64,000 nucleotides of DNA, taken from contig NZ_JAHVIT010000003.1 of NCBI RefSeq assembly GCF_019801605.1, forward strand, positions 248,001-312,000, given 5' to 3'. This DNA comes from Maritimibacter alkaliphilus. GTDB lineage: Bacteria; Pseudomonadota; Alphaproteobacteria; Rhodobacterales; Rhodobacteraceae. Both the position numbers and the translations under genes were made by a program. The notes beneath the pieces were generated by a model that worked only from the letters and a program-made list of their open reading frames with translations, ran no database searches and was not told the DNA's origin. Of this stretch, positions 35,536 through 44,581 are shown piece by piece (within the stretch, counting starts at the first letter, position 1; each line of letters begins with the position of its first letter).

Positions 35536-37050
35536 TTACTTCCAGCTCATGTCGTAGAAGCGGACGACTTCGTCTTCGGTCGGGACGAAGTCCAGCTCGT
35601 CGGACAGGGCGTAGTTGATCGAGTAGGTCCAGAGCGGCAGCCAGTAGGCTTCGTCTGCGATCTTCTTCAGCGCCTTGGAGTATGCAGCCTTGCGGACTTC
35701 CGGGTCGACCGAGGAGTCGCCTTCGTCCAGCCACTGTTTGACCTCTTCGTCACGGGCGTCATCGCGGCTCTCGAACTTGAAGAAGCGCGAAGTGATGGCC
35801 GAAACGTCGGTGATCGAGCCCGAACCCCAGGTCAGGAAGGTGATCGGGATCTCGCCCTTGCCATGCGCTTCCGCGGTTGCGGCGTACTGCATGTAGGTCA
35901 GCTCGGTCTTGATGCCCACTTCGGCCAGCATGTTCAGCATGGCCTCGGTGATCGGACGGTCGCGGTAGGCGTAGAACTTGGTCGTGAAGCCATCCGGGTA
36001 GCCCGCTGCGGCCAGCAGTTCCTTGGCCTTCTCGGGGTTGTACTCGTACTTCGTCACGTCGGTTTCACAGCCGAACTGAACCGGGTTACAGGCCGAGTCG
36101 ATGACCGTGTTGGCCTCCGACAGAAGCGCCTGCTTGATGGCCTGGCGGTCGATGGCATAGGACACCGCCTGACGGACTTCCTTCTTGGTGAAGGGGCCTT
36201 CGGGATCGGTCCGGCCTGCCGCGTCCATGGTGATATAGCCGACGCGCACGGCGCCCGCATTGATGATCTCGGCGCGGCCCGAGGACTGCAGCTTCTGCGC
36301 CTGGTCTTCCGGGATGTTCCACAGGAAGTCCGCGTTGCCACCGATCATCTCGGCGAGCTGGGTGTTCACGTCAGGGATCGTGCGGACGTTGATCGTGCCG
36401 ATCTGCGCCTTGTGCTTGGGCCCCTCGAAGTAGTTCGGGTTTGCCTTCAGAACGTAGCCCTTGCCCGGATCGATGCTGTCGAACATGTAGGGGCCGGTGC
36501 CAACGGGCTTCTCGGCGAACTTCGACGAGCCGACTTCGGCGTAGTACTCGTTCGGGTAGATGTAGTTCGACATGGCGAGGTAGGCCATGGCGGCCGGGAA
36601 CGGTGCCTTGGCATGGAAGATGACGGTGTAGTCATCCACCTTCTCCACGGACTCGATCCAGTTGAAGCCCGGACGGCCCTTGGCGACGCCATCAGGGCCA
36701 CCGAAATGCTCGAAGGTGAAGACCACGTCATCGGCGTTGAAGGCTTCGCCGTTGTGGAAGGTCACGCCCTCGCGCAGGACGACCTTGAGGGTCACGTCGT
36801 CCGTCCATTCCCATTCGGTGGCGAGGTTGCCGACGTATTCACCGGTTTCGGTGTCGCGGTAGAACAGCGTGTCGAAGGCTTGGAAACCGGCGATCACCGC
36901 GGAACGCGCGGTCGAGTAGTACAGATCCGGATTGTCGAGATCTCGCATAAACACGATTTCAGCCGTGTCGTTTGCCTTGTCCGCGTAGGAGGCGGTCGCC
37001 GGCAGTGCAAGTGCGATGGCCCCTGCTGAGAGGAAACGCTTCAGGCTCAT
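35536..37050 (-). CDS. ABC transporter substrate-binding protein, family 5
   Basis: Periplasmic binding protein of 504 residues. Signal peptide MSLKRFLSAGAIALALPATASYA-DK. Family-5 landmarks follow: FDTLFYRDTETGEYVGNLATEWEW, VTFHNGEAFNADDVVFTFEH, PVGTGPYMFDSIDPGKGYVLKANPNYF and KEVRQAVSYAIDRQAIKQALL. First gene of the leftward operon 37050-28715 and divergent from a GntR regulator. The enzymes of the operon suggest a ligand with an amide and an amine or D-amino acid group. Confidence 0.93.
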   Translation of the reverse strand: MSLKRFLSAGAIALALPATASYADKANDTAEIVFMRDLDNPDLYYSTARSAVIAGFQAFDTLFYRDTETGEYVGNLATEWEWTDDVTLKVVLREGVTFHNGEAFNADDVVFTFEHFGGPDGVAKGRPGFNWIESVEKVDDYTVIFHAKAPFPAAMAYLAMSNYIYPNEYYAEVGSSKFAEKPVGTGPYMFDSIDPGKGYVLKANPNYFEGPKHKAQIGTINVRTIPDVNTQLAEMIGGNADFLWNIPEDQAQKLQSSGRAEIINAGAVRVGYITMDAAGRTDPEGPFTKKEVRQAVSYAIDRQAIKQALLSEANTVIDSACNPVQFGCETDVTKYEYNPEKAKELLAAAGYPDGFTTKFYAYRDRPITEAMLNMLAEVGIKTELTYMQYAATAEAHGKGEIPITFLTWGSGSITDVSAITSRFFKFESRDDARDEEVKQWLDEGDSSVDPEVRKAAYSKALKKIADEAYWLPLWTYSINYALSDELDFVPTEDEVVRFYDMSWK

Positions 37051-37182
37051 AATGTCATCCCTGTCGGTTTGTTTTTGATGCGTGAGAGTGAACCTTACCG
37101 GCCCGCTCGGGATCAATGCTTCTTCCATGGGATCGCAGGATTACATACAATTCCCCGCAAAAGTATGCGAGGGAACCTGTCC
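37051..37182. promoter_or_regulatory. Divergent control region of the importer operon and GntR gene
   Basis: 132 bases shared by two divergent units. CATAC (37144-37148) and GTATG (37163-37167) form an inverted pair 14 bases apart within an AT-richer stretch, directly before the GntR start. This is a plausible autoregulatory operator, but no -35/-10 pair is obvious. Confidence 0.4.
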
Positions 37183-37842
37183 ATGTCCGCGGTTGATGAA
37201 AAAATGAGCACATCAGAGCAGGTCTGCGACCAGTTGGAGCAGCTCATTGCCGCTGGTGGCTTCGAAGATGGCGAACGGCTCGACGAGAATCGGCTGGCAC
37301 AGAAATTCAACACCTCCCGGACCCCCGTGCGCGAAGCCTTCCGCCTGCTTTCAGCCCGCGGACACGTTGAAATCCGGCGCAACCGGGGGGCATTCGTGCG
37401 CCTGCCGAAATTCAGCGAAGTAGTTGAAATGTTTGAGGTAATGTCAGAGATGGAGGCCTGGTGCGCCCGCCTTGCCGCGCTCCGCGCGACCCGCGCCCAG
37501 CTGATCCTGATGGAGGACCACCTCGTGCGCTGCGAAACCGCTTTCCGCGCAGCGGACGTCGCCACCTACTACACGGAAAACGCGGCCTTTCATGCGCTGA
37601 TCTACGAAGCTTCCGGCAACGCATTTCTTGCACAAGAAACGCGCAAATTGCAGGAGCGGCTTGCCTCATACAGACGCATTCAGCTGGGACACGATGGCCG
37701 GATGGTCAAATCCATGACCGAACACCGGGCGATTCTGGATGCGTTGATTGACCATGACCCGGATCGCGCCGGCAAACTCATCCGTCGCCACGTCCAGGTT
37801 CAGAGCGAGTTCTACGAAGCGTTCCGCCAAGCCCGTTCCTGA
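37183..37842 (+). CDS. GntR-family transcriptional regulator, FadR/FCD subgroup
   Basis: Regulator of 219 residues. The winged helix (about 10-75) includes RLDENRLAQKFNTSRTPVREAFRLLSARGHVEIRRNRGAFV. The C-terminal all-helical FCD domain (about 80-215) has the metal/ligand histidines in FHALIYEASGN and TEHRAILDAL. The ATG at 37183 follows GAGGGA at 8 bases; an in-frame ATG at 37165 lacks a site. It diverges from the ABC/amidase operon and probably represses it until its substrate or an intermediate is present. Confidence 0.9.
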   Translation: MSAVDEKMSTSEQVCDQLEQLIAAGGFEDGERLDENRLAQKFNTSRTPVREAFRLLSARGHVEIRRNRGAFVRLPKFSEVVEMFEVMSEMEAWCARLAALRATRAQLILMEDHLVRCETAFRAADVATYYTENAAFHALIYEASGNAFLAQETRKLQERLASYRRIQLGHDGRMVKSMTEHRAILDALIDHDPDRAGKLIRRHVQVQSEFYEAFRQARS

Positions 37843-37997
37843 CAGCAAGCCCCCCCATTTCGGGCGGGCCAAAGGGGGCGACTGCTCAATCAATAGGCGG
37901 AATTATACAACGTTTTCCGCATCTTGTCCATTGTACAATAAGAGTTTTTCGCGCCAGCGAAAGACAGCCGGGCGCCTGCGCGCCCGGCTGCGAGGGC

Positions 37998-38969
37998 TCA
38001 ACCGAGCCCGGTGATCTGCGCCACGATGGCGTCGTGATCGGAGAGCGGCGTACCATTGGGATCGAGCGAGCTGCGGATCTCCACCGCCTCCAGCGTGACA
38101 CCGCGCGCAAGGAACCAGTCCAGCTTCATCGCCCGGTCGGGCCAGCGGGTGATGAGCGAGGGCCGCGTGGTCATCTGCTCTTCCGGCCCGCCATGGACAA
38201 TGAACCCCGCGTCCCGGGCCACGTCGAAGAGCTCCTCGTCCCGCCACGTGCCGTCGCTGTGGTTGCCGGTGTTCAGGTCGCCCCCGATCAGCACCGGCAC
38301 CCCCGGAAAGGCGTCATCGAGCGAGGCAATCAGCCCGGCGATCTGGTCGCACCGGTGCCCCTGCCCCGCCGCGCTTTCCAGATGGGTAGAGACCGCGAGC
38401 AGCGGCCCGGCGGAGGTTTCCACCACCGCGCCCACGGCCACCCGTTCGCCCAGACGGGGCTGCTCGGCGTCGGTGAACCACTGGCGATGGCCAAAGAGCC
38501 GCAGCGCGAAAGGTCGCACCAGCGTGGTGCGCGCCGCCACCGCATTGCCGTGGAAGCCCGACAGGTTGTGATCGTCGTCGCAGAACTCATGCTCGATGGG
38601 CGAGCCGAGCCCCATTTCGAGGAACTCCAGCGCGTAGGCGTAGGCATAGCCATTGGCCTCGGCCACGGCGGCGGTGGTATTGCGCTGCTTGGTCCGCGCC
38701 ATGCCGCTGTCCATCTCGGAGAGCAGCAGCAGGTCGCAGTCAGCCACCTTCAGCGCCGAAGCCTCCGGGAAGAGGCAACGCTCAAGGTTCCACGCCCCCA
38801 CGGTGACAGGCAGCGCCAGCGGCGCCGAGGGCGCGCTGCCGCCGGTCTCAAGCGTCTGGAAACAGGGCAGGTCGGCGATCAGGGCATCATGGGTCGGCAC
38901 GTCGCGGGTGACGCCCGAGAGGTCCGGCAGGGGCGGCGCCTGAAGCTCCGCCACGGTGTTGGTGATCAC
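37998..38969 (-). CDS. Endonuclease/exonuclease/phosphatase (EEP) family protein
   Basis: Metal-dependent phosphohydrolase of 323 residues. Conserved EEP residues: N in GAWNLER, E in [12 protein letters not shown] in [11 protein letters not shown] and N in [11 protein letters not shown], and D-H in [11 protein letters not shown]. No signal peptide is visible. It is the last gene of the ugp operon, overlapping ugpC by an ATGA, so it probably cleaves a phosphodiester or phosphate ester brought in by UgpBAEC (for example glycerophosphodiesters), taking the place of UgpQ. That role is inferred from position; I see no GDPD-type domain. Confidence 0.85.
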   Translation of the reverse strand: MITNTVAELQAPPLPDLSGVTRDVPTHDALIADLPCFQTLETGGSAPSAPLALPVTVGAWNLERCLFPEASALKVADCDLLLLSEMDSGMARTKQRNTTAAVAEANGYAYAYALEFLEMGLGSPIEHEFCDDDHNLSGFHGNAVAARTTLVRPFALRLFGHRQWFTDAEQPRLGERVAVGAVVETSAGPLLAVSTHLESAAGQGHRCDQIAGLIASLDDAFPGVPVLIGGDLNTGNHSDGTWRDEELFDVARDAGFIVHGGPEEQMTTRPSLITRWPDRAMKLDWFLARGVTLEAVEIRSSLDPNGTPLSDHDAIVAQITGLG

Positions 38970-40039
38970 AGGACAAGCTCCGCCGCGCGGGTGCGGGTCT
39001 CGATCCGCCGCCCGGTGGTGGTGTCGAAGAGATGCAGCGCCTCGGGTGCGGCGCCCACGTGCAGCACGTCCCCGATGGGCAGGCCCGGCGCCATGGAGAC
39101 CGCCAGCGCCTGGCCGTCCACGTGGCCATGCACCACCCGGCCCGAGCCCAGTTCCTCCACGTGCTCCACCTTCAGGGCAACGCCCTGCGAGGCGGGCGCG
39201 GGGCGCAGGTCCTCGGCCCGGATGCCCAGCGTGACCGGCCCCTCGGCGCGACCGGCGGGCCCCATGGCGGCGCCGCCGAGCCAGACCTGCCCGCCCTCGA
39301 CGCGGGCGTCGAGCAGATTCATGGCGGGCGAGCCGATGAAGCTGGCCACGAAGGTCGAGGCCGGGCGGTGGTAGACCTCCAGCGGCTTGCCGATCTGCTC
39401 CACCTTGCCGCCGTTCAGCACCACGAGGCGGTCGGCCAGCGTCATGGCCTCCAGCTGGTCGTGGGTCACGTAGAGCGAGGTGGTCCCGATGCGGCGCTGC
39501 AGCTTGCGGATTTCCATCCGCATCGAGACGCGCAGCTTGGCGTCGAGGTTCGAGAGCGGTTCGTCGAAGAGGAAGGCCGCGGGCTGGCGCACGATGGCTC
39601 GGCCCATGGCGACCCGCTGGCGCTGACCGCCCGAGAGCGCGCGCGGCTTGCGGTCGAGATAGGGCTGAAGCTCCAGCATCCGGGCCGCCTCGGCCACGCG
39701 GGCCTCGATCTCGGCCTTGGGGGTGCGGCGGTTCTTCAGGCCATAGGCCATGTTCTCTTTCACCGTCATATGCGGGTAGAGCGCATAGTTCTGGAACACC
39801 ATGGCGATGTCGCGGTCCGCCGGGTCGAGCCGATTGACCACGCGGCCGGCGATGTCGATCTCGCCGTCGGTGATCTCTTCCAGCCCCGCCACCATGCGCA
39901 GCAGGGTGGACTTGCCGCAGCCCGAGGGGCCGACGAGGACGATGAACTCGCCCTCGGCCACGTCGAGGGTCACGTCAGAGACGGCGGTCACGCCACCGGC
40001 GTAGGTCTTGCCCACGGATTTGAAGGAAATCTGTCCCAT
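38966..40039 (-). CDS. ugpC: sn-Glycerol-3-phosphate-type ABC transporter ATP-binding protein
   Basis: ATPase of 357 residues in the UgpC/MalK group. Walker [10 protein letters not shown] (37-45), Q-loop [16 protein letters not shown], signature LSGGQRQR (135-142), Walker [16 protein letters not shown] (from 156), H-loop [17 protein letters not shown]-terminal OB/TOBE domain (about 240-357) includes [12 protein letters not shown] and LGIRAEDL. The ATG at 40039 overlaps the ugpE stop in an ATGA. UgpC is assigned by operon context. Confidence 0.9.
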   Translation of the reverse strand: MGQISFKSVGKTYAGGVTAVSDVTLDVAEGEFIVLVGPSGCGKSTLLRMVAGLEEITDGEIDIAGRVVNRLDPADRDIAMVFQNYALYPHMTVKENMAYGLKNRRTPKAEIEARVAEAARMLELQPYLDRKPRALSGGQRQRVAMGRAIVRQPAAFLFDEPLSNLDAKLRVSMRMEIRKLQRRIGTTSLYVTHDQLEAMTLADRLVVLNGGKVEQIGKPLEVYHRPASTFVASFIGSPAMNLLDARVEGGQVWLGGAAMGPAGRAEGPVTLGIRAEDLRPAPASQGVALKVEHVEELGSGRVVHGHVDGQALAVSMAPGLPIGDVLHVGAAPEALHLFDTTTGRRIETRTRAAELVL

Positions 40040-40884
40040 CACTTGTCGCTTTCCGTCAGGCCCTTGATGAACATGCGCTGGAACACCAGCACCACCACGA
40101 GGGGCGGCACCATGGCCAGCACGGCAAGGGCAAAGGCTTCGTTGTAGTCTGGGATCTGGCTGCCGACCCAGACCTGAAGGATCGTCTTGATCCCGCGCAT
40201 CAGGGTGAAGAAGCTCTCGTCCGTGGTCATGAGCATCGGCCAGAGGTACTGGTTCCAGCCATAGATGAACATGATGATGAAGATGGCCGCCATCATGGTG
40301 CGCGACAGCGGCACGAGGATGTCGATGAAGAATTTCACCGGCCCTGCCCCATCGATCCGCGCGGCCTCCAGAAGTTCGTCCGGCACGGACTTGAAGAACT
40401 GGCGGAAGAAGAAAGTGCCCGTGGCCGAGGCCAGCAGCGGCACGATCAGGCCCTGGTATGTGTTCAGCAGCTTCAGCTCGGACATGACCTGATAGGAGGG
40501 CATGATCCGCACCTCCAGCGGCAGCAGCAGCGTGGTGAAGATCACCCAGAAGATCGGCGTGGCAAAGCGGAAGCGGAAGTAGACCAGCGCATAGGCCGCC
40601 ATCATCGAGAGCACGATCTTGCCCACGGCAAAGCCGACGCCGAGGATCATGGAGTTCATCAGCATGGTCAGGCCGGTCACCTCGCCGGTGAAGCCGCCAC
40701 GCTGCGTCAGGACCTTGGTATAGGTCTCGGCCCCGTTGCTGCCGGGCGTCACGTAGAGCCCGTTGGAATGGATGTCGATCGCGGTGTGGGTCGAAGAGGC
40801 AAAGGCCATCACCACCGGCATGCACAGGAAGAGCGCGCCGAGGATCAGGATCAGGTGGTCGAAGGGTTTTAGTCTCTGCATCAT
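40039..40884 (-). CDS. ugpE: sn-Glycerol-3-phosphate-type ABC transporter permease
   Basis: Permease of 281 residues, MalG/UgpE type. It has six helices with the EAA loop [30 protein letters not shown] (about residue 175) and [13 protein letters not shown] just after, which is typical of UgpE. One base after ugpA, overlapping ugpC by 4. Works with the UgpA-like subunit. Confidence 0.9.
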   Translation of the reverse strand: MMQRLKPFDHLILILGALFLCMPVVMAFASSTHTAIDIHSNGLYVTPGSNGAETYTKVLTQRGGFTGEVTGLTMLMNSMILGVGFAVGKIVLSMMAAYALVYFRFRFATPIFWVIFTTLLLPLEVRIMPSYQVMSELKLLNTYQGLIVPLLASATGTFFFRQFFKSVPDELLEAARIDGAGPVKFFIDILVPLSRTMMAAIFIIMFIYGWNQYLWPMLMTTDESFFTLMRGIKTILQVWVGSQIPDYNEAFALAVLAMVPPLVVVLVFQRMFIKGLTESDK

Positions 40885-40885
40885 G

Positions 40886-41854
40886 TCACCCGTAGTGCAC
40901 GCGGCGTTCGAGGAAGCGGAACTGCGCCACGGTCAGCGCGGCCACCACGACCATCAGGATCACCGACTGGGCGGAGGAGCCGCCGATGTCATTGCCTTTG
41001 AACCCGTCGAGGTAGACCTTGTAGACCAGCGTCATCGGGTTGTTCGCCGGCTTGTCCTTCACCATCACGTCGATGATCGCGAAGGTGTCGAAGAGCGAAT
41101 AGGTGATGTTGATGATCAGCAGGAAGAAGGCCGTCGGCGCCAGCAGCGGCAGCACGATGTCCTTGAACCTCCGCCAGCCCGAGCGCGCGTCGATCAGGGC
41201 CGCCTCGCGGACCGAGACGGGGACCGATTGCAGCCCCGACAGGAAGAAGATGAAGTTGTAGGGGATCTGCTTCCACACCGCGACGAGGATCAGCGCAAAG
41301 GCGGTGTCGTTGTAGTTGATGCCCACCTTCATCTCGTAGCCGAACCATGCGGCCATCTCGGTGAAGGGGCCCATGTGCATGTCGAAGAACATCATCCCGA
41401 TCAGCCCCGACACCGGCGGCGCGATGGCATAGACCGCGATCAGCGCCGTCTTGTAGGCCGAGGCGCCCCGGATGACCTTGTCCGCCTTCACCGCCAGCAG
41501 CAGCCCGATGGACAGCGACAACGCGGTGACCATCACGGCGAAGAAGGCCGTGAAGCCCGCGATCCGGCGGTATTCCCGCGAGGAGATCGCATCGGTGTAA
41601 TTGTCCATCCCCACAAAGGTGGAGCCGAAGCCGAAGGGGTCCTCGAGGTAGAAGGAGGAGGTCACCGCCTGCACGGAGGGCCAGTAGAAGAAGATCGCCA
41701 CGATCAGCAGCTGCGGCAGCACGAAGAGCCACGGCGTCAGCGGGCGGTCGAACTGGACCCGCTTGGCGGGATTGCGGGAGGAGCCCTCCCAGAAGCCGCG
41801 CAGCCGCGCCATCAGGCCCGGGCTCGGCGGCAATGTCATCGGAGTGTCGGTCAC
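40886..41854 (-). CDS. ugpA: sn-Glycerol-3-phosphate-type ABC transporter permease
   Basis: Permease of 322 residues, MalF/UgpA type. About 45 cytoplasmic residues precede the first helix (PWLFVLPQLLIVAIFFYWPSVQAV). SFYLEDPFGFGSTFVGMDNY is a family landmark. The EAA loop is SVREAALIDARSGWRRFKDIVLPLL. About 100 bases with hairpins separate it from ugpB. Confidence 0.9.
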   Translation of the reverse strand: MTDTPMTLPPSPGLMARLRGFWEGSSRNPAKRVQFDRPLTPWLFVLPQLLIVAIFFYWPSVQAVTSSFYLEDPFGFGSTFVGMDNYTDAISSREYRRIAGFTAFFAVMVTALSLSIGLLLAVKADKVIRGASAYKTALIAVYAIAPPVSGLIGMMFFDMHMGPFTEMAAWFGYEMKVGINYNDTAFALILVAVWKQIPYNFIFFLSGLQSVPVSVREAALIDARSGWRRFKDIVLPLLAPTAFFLLIINITYSLFDTFAIIDVMVKDKPANNPMTLVYKVYLDGFKGNDIGGSSAQSVILMVVVAALTVAQFRFLERRVHYG

Positions 41855-41889
41855 GGGGCAGCGCCTTTGCGTCTGGCCGCGTCGCGCGC

Positions 41890-41931
41890 GGCCCTTTCGG
41901 AATGCCGGAAGGGCCCCGGTGCGGTCACCGG
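41890..41931 (-). terminator. Stem-loops between ugpB and ugpA
   Basis: Two adjacent hairpins: GGCCCTTTCGG / CCGGAAGGGCC (41890-41915, one imperfect pair) and CCGGTG / CACCGG (41916-41931). They lie just after the binding-protein gene, as at 35498-35521, and probably set the binding protein to permease ratio. Confidence 0.6.
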
Positions 41932-41958
41932 AGCCCTCCCTCGTGTGAGATCGTCAGA

Positions 41959-43257
41959 TCAGCCGCTGGTCTTGGCGAAACGGGCCAGCAGGGCGTCGCC
42001 CTCTTGCTGGATCGTGTCGAAGGCGGCCTTGGGGGTGGTCTCACCCGAGAAGATGCGGTTGAACTCGCGTTCCATCACCGAGCGGATCTGCGGGTAGAAG
42101 CCCAGGCGGTAGCCCTTGGACCATTCGCCGCCCGGCAGCATCAGCTGCTTGATGCCAACCTCGGCAACCGGCTTCTCGTCGTAGTAGCCTTCTTCCTTGG
42201 CCAGCTCGTAGGCGGCCTCGGTGATCGGCACGTAGCCGGTGTTCTCGTGCCAGTAGACCTGCACTTCCGGCGAGGTCAGGAAGGAGAAGAACTGCGCGGT
42301 GCAGGCGTTCTCTTCATCCGACTTGCCCGCCATGGCGAAGAGGGCCGCGCCGCCGATGAACGACTGGGTGCCGGCGCCTTCGATCGAGCCCCAGTAGGGC
42401 ATGAAATCGGCGGTGAAGGGCATCTGGGCCGACTTCTGCAGGCCACCGAAGGAGCCCGAGGAGCCGATCCACATGGCAACCTTGCCTTCTTCGAAGGGCT
42501 TGAGGTTGTCACCCCAGCCTGCGCCGTAGAAACCGTAGAGGCCATCGTCCGCCCAGGCTTTCAGCTTGTCGAACATCATCACGGTGTTCTCGTCGTTGAC
42601 GATCAGCTGGGTGCCGTCGACGCCGTCATAGCCGTTGTTGTTCGTGGCGAACTGCTGGTTGTTCCGCGACTTGAAGTTCTCGACCATCATCCAGGTCAGC
42701 TGCGAGGCGGTCATCGGGATGTAACCGGCGTCTTTCAGCTTGGGCGCGATGGCTTCGAAGTCTTCCCAGGTCTTGGGCGCTTCGACACCGGCCTTCTCGA
42801 AGGCTTCGGTGTTCATGTACATGATCGGCGCGGAGGAGTTGAAGGGCATGCCCACGAACTTGCCTTCGCTGTCGGCGTAGAAGTTGCGCACGCCGGCGAT
42901 GAAATCGTCACGGCTGAACTCTTCGCCCGCGTTGAGGATCAGGTCCTCGGCGGGGATCACGGCGCCGGGGGCGTTCATGATGGTGGCGGCGCCGGCATCG
43001 AAGACCTGCACGATGTTGGGCTGCTCGCCCGAGCGGAAGGCCGCGATCGAGGAGGACAGCGCCTCTTCGTAGGTGCCGCGCGACAGCGGGGTCAGCTTGC
43101 AGGCATCCTGCGCGTCGTTGAACTGCTGGGAGATCTCGTTGATGACCTCACCGTTGCGGCCACCCATCCCGTGCCACCAGCTGATGTCGGTCTGAGCCAT
43201 GGCCGAGCCGGCGATGGTCGAGAATGCGATCGTGGAAACCGTCGCGAATTTGAGCAT
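41959..43257 (-). CDS. ugpB: sn-Glycerol-3-phosphate-type ABC transporter substrate-binding protein
   Basis: Periplasmic binding protein of 432 residues. Signal peptide about 1-21 (KFATVSTIAFSTIAGSAMA-QT). Mature start TDISWWHGMGGRNGEVINEISQQFN and the SWWHxM-type opening are hallmarks of UgpB, as are MMVENFKSRNNQQFATNNNG and KSAQMPFTADFMPYWG. First gene of ugpBAEC-EEP. A Pho box 54 bases upstream supports a phosphate-starvation role: import of glycerol-3-phosphate or glycerophosphodiesters as a phosphorus source. Confidence 0.92.
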   Translation of the reverse strand: MLKFATVSTIAFSTIAGSAMAQTDISWWHGMGGRNGEVINEISQQFNDAQDACKLTPLSRGTYEEALSSSIAAFRSGEQPNIVQVFDAGAATIMNAPGAVIPAEDLILNAGEEFSRDDFIAGVRNFYADSEGKFVGMPFNSSAPIMYMNTEAFEKAGVEAPKTWEDFEAIAPKLKDAGYIPMTASQLTWMMVENFKSRNNQQFATNNNGYDGVDGTQLIVNDENTVMMFDKLKAWADDGLYGFYGAGWGDNLKPFEEGKVAMWIGSSGSFGGLQKSAQMPFTADFMPYWGSIEGAGTQSFIGGAALFAMAGKSDEENACTAQFFSFLTSPEVQVYWHENTGYVPITEAAYELAKEEGYYDEKPVAEVGIKQLMLPGGEWSKGYRLGFYPQIRSVMEREFNRIFSGETTPKAAFDTIQQEGDALLARFAKTSG

Positions 43258-43310
43258 GATTGCCTCCTGAAAAGATTGCCGGAGGTATCAGCGCGTTCGG
43301 TGATGCATGG

Positions 43311-43328
43311 ATGACGCTTGGGTGACAG
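43311..43328 (-). promoter_or_regulatory. Pho box upstream of ugpB
   Basis: Read leftward, CTGTCAC-CCAA-GCGTCAT gives two heptamers 11 bases apart, matching the PhoB consensus (CTGTCAT, 4-base spacer, CTGTCAT) at 12 of 14 positions. It ends 54 bases before the ugpB start. ugp operons are known PhoB targets, so the match is meaningful. No clear -10 could be picked. Confidence 0.75.
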
Positions 43329-43366
43329 TTTTGTAAACCACCCCTGCGTAAGGAAAATTTTAGGGC

Positions 43367-44410
43367 CTACACCTTGCCGTTTGCCGAAAGCATGATCGCC
43401 ACGGGCCGCGTCGGCGGGATTTCGGCCAGCACGATGATCAGCGTCGCGGTCAGCGGAACCGCCAGCATCGCGCCCGAAAGCCCCCAGAGCGCACTCCAGA
43501 ACGCCAGGGCCAGCAGCACCACGAAGGGCGAGAGGTTGAAGGCCCGGCTCATCATCATCGGCTCGAGGTAGGAGGCCACGCCGATCTGCGCCGTGGTCAG
43601 CAGGATCGCCAGCGCGCCCGCCCAGCCGAAGCTGCCGAACTGCGCGAGGCTCAGCAGCACCGGGAAGATCACTCCGATCATCGAGCCGATGTAGGGGATG
43701 TAGTTCAGCAGCCCGATCAGGATTGCCCAGAAAAGCGCGAACTCCAGCCCGAAGAGATACATGATCACGAAACAGAGCACGCCGAGGATGATGTTCACCA
43801 CGGTCTTCACCGACAGGTATTCACCGACCCGCGCATTGATCCGCGCCAGGATCGCCAGCGCCCGCTTGCCCTTCTCCTGATCGTTCAGCGCCAGCAGCAG
43901 CTTGGAGGCCATACGCCCCCGTTCGGCCATGAAGAAGAAGGAGTAGAGCACCACGAGGAAGAGCATCCCGCTGAGGCCCTGCACCGAGTAGATCACCGGG
44001 GTGACCCATTGCTGCAGGCTGATCTGCCCCAGCGTCGCATCGCGGATCGTCTCCCACGTGGGTTCGTCATCCACCCCGAGGATACGCGCGGTGCGGGTGA
44101 CGAGCGCGTTCAGGTTGCTCTCGTAGCGCGGCAGGACCGAGGCGACCTGGCTCAGCGTGCTGACGAGGTAGGTGATCACCAGCCCCACGATGGCCGCGAA
44201 GAGCAGCAGCACCAGCGCCCGGCGCAGTGGCGCAGACAGCCGCCCCATCAGCGGCACCCGTTGCAGGCGACTTGCGGCGGAGGTGACGATGTAGAGGGCG
44301 ATCATGGCCAGCATGACCGGCAGCAGCACCGCCTTGCCGATGTGGAGAAGCCAGCCGAGCATGAGCACGAGCGCCGTGATATACGTGAAATTCCTCAGCT
44401 CGACATTCAT
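43367..44410 (-). CDS. AI-2E family transporter (PerM/YdiK-like membrane protein)
   Basis: Integral membrane protein of 347 residues with about eight helices. Helices 1-3 lie in residues 8-80, then a periplasmic/cytoplasmic amphipathic region, LFLVVLYSFFFMAERGRM, and the family core INARVGEYLSVKTVVNIILGVLC followed by LLNYIPYIGSMIGVIFPVLLSL. These are the signatures of UPF0118/AI-2E proteins, whose members export small molecules or act as ion antiporters. Real substrate unknown. The ATG at 44410 starts directly before helix 1. Confidence 0.88.
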   Translation of the reverse strand: MNVELRNFTYITALVLMLGWLLHIGKAVLLPVMLAMIALYIVTSAASRLQRVPLMGRLSAPLRRALVLLLFAAIVGLVITYLVSTLSQVASVLPRYESNLNALVTRTARILGVDDEPTWETIRDATLGQISLQQWVTPVIYSVQGLSGMLFLVVLYSFFFMAERGRMASKLLLALNDQEKGKRALAILARINARVGEYLSVKTVVNIILGVLCFVIMYLFGLEFALFWAILIGLLNYIPYIGSMIGVIFPVLLSLAQFGSFGWAGALAILLTTAQIGVASYLEPMMMSRAFNLSPFVVLLALAFWSALWGLSGAMLAVPLTATLIIVLAEIPPTRPVAIMLSANGKV

Positions 44411-44581
44411 GCTGCCTGCGGTTCCCCCCTTATCGGACGGGGAACACCTTACCGATCCGGGGCGCACAGGAAAGGGAAGAGCAGATCTCCGCCGATCCGC
44501 TCGCGCAAAGATGATCGTTCTGACAGCATCGCGACAGGATCGGCCTGACGCAAGCCGGCATCACGTCACCCCGGGCCCTGC

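Noticed and set aside
31808..35557. Open frame of 1249 codons on the + strand opposite the oligopeptide transporter
   Set aside because: Same GC-shadow effect; the opposite strand encodes clear ABC transporter proteins with all motifs.
38966..40825. Apparent 619-residue UgpC with a long N-terminal extension
   Set aside because: The extension is another frame of ugpE. The ATG at 40039 gives a normal-length ATPase and an ATGA overlap.
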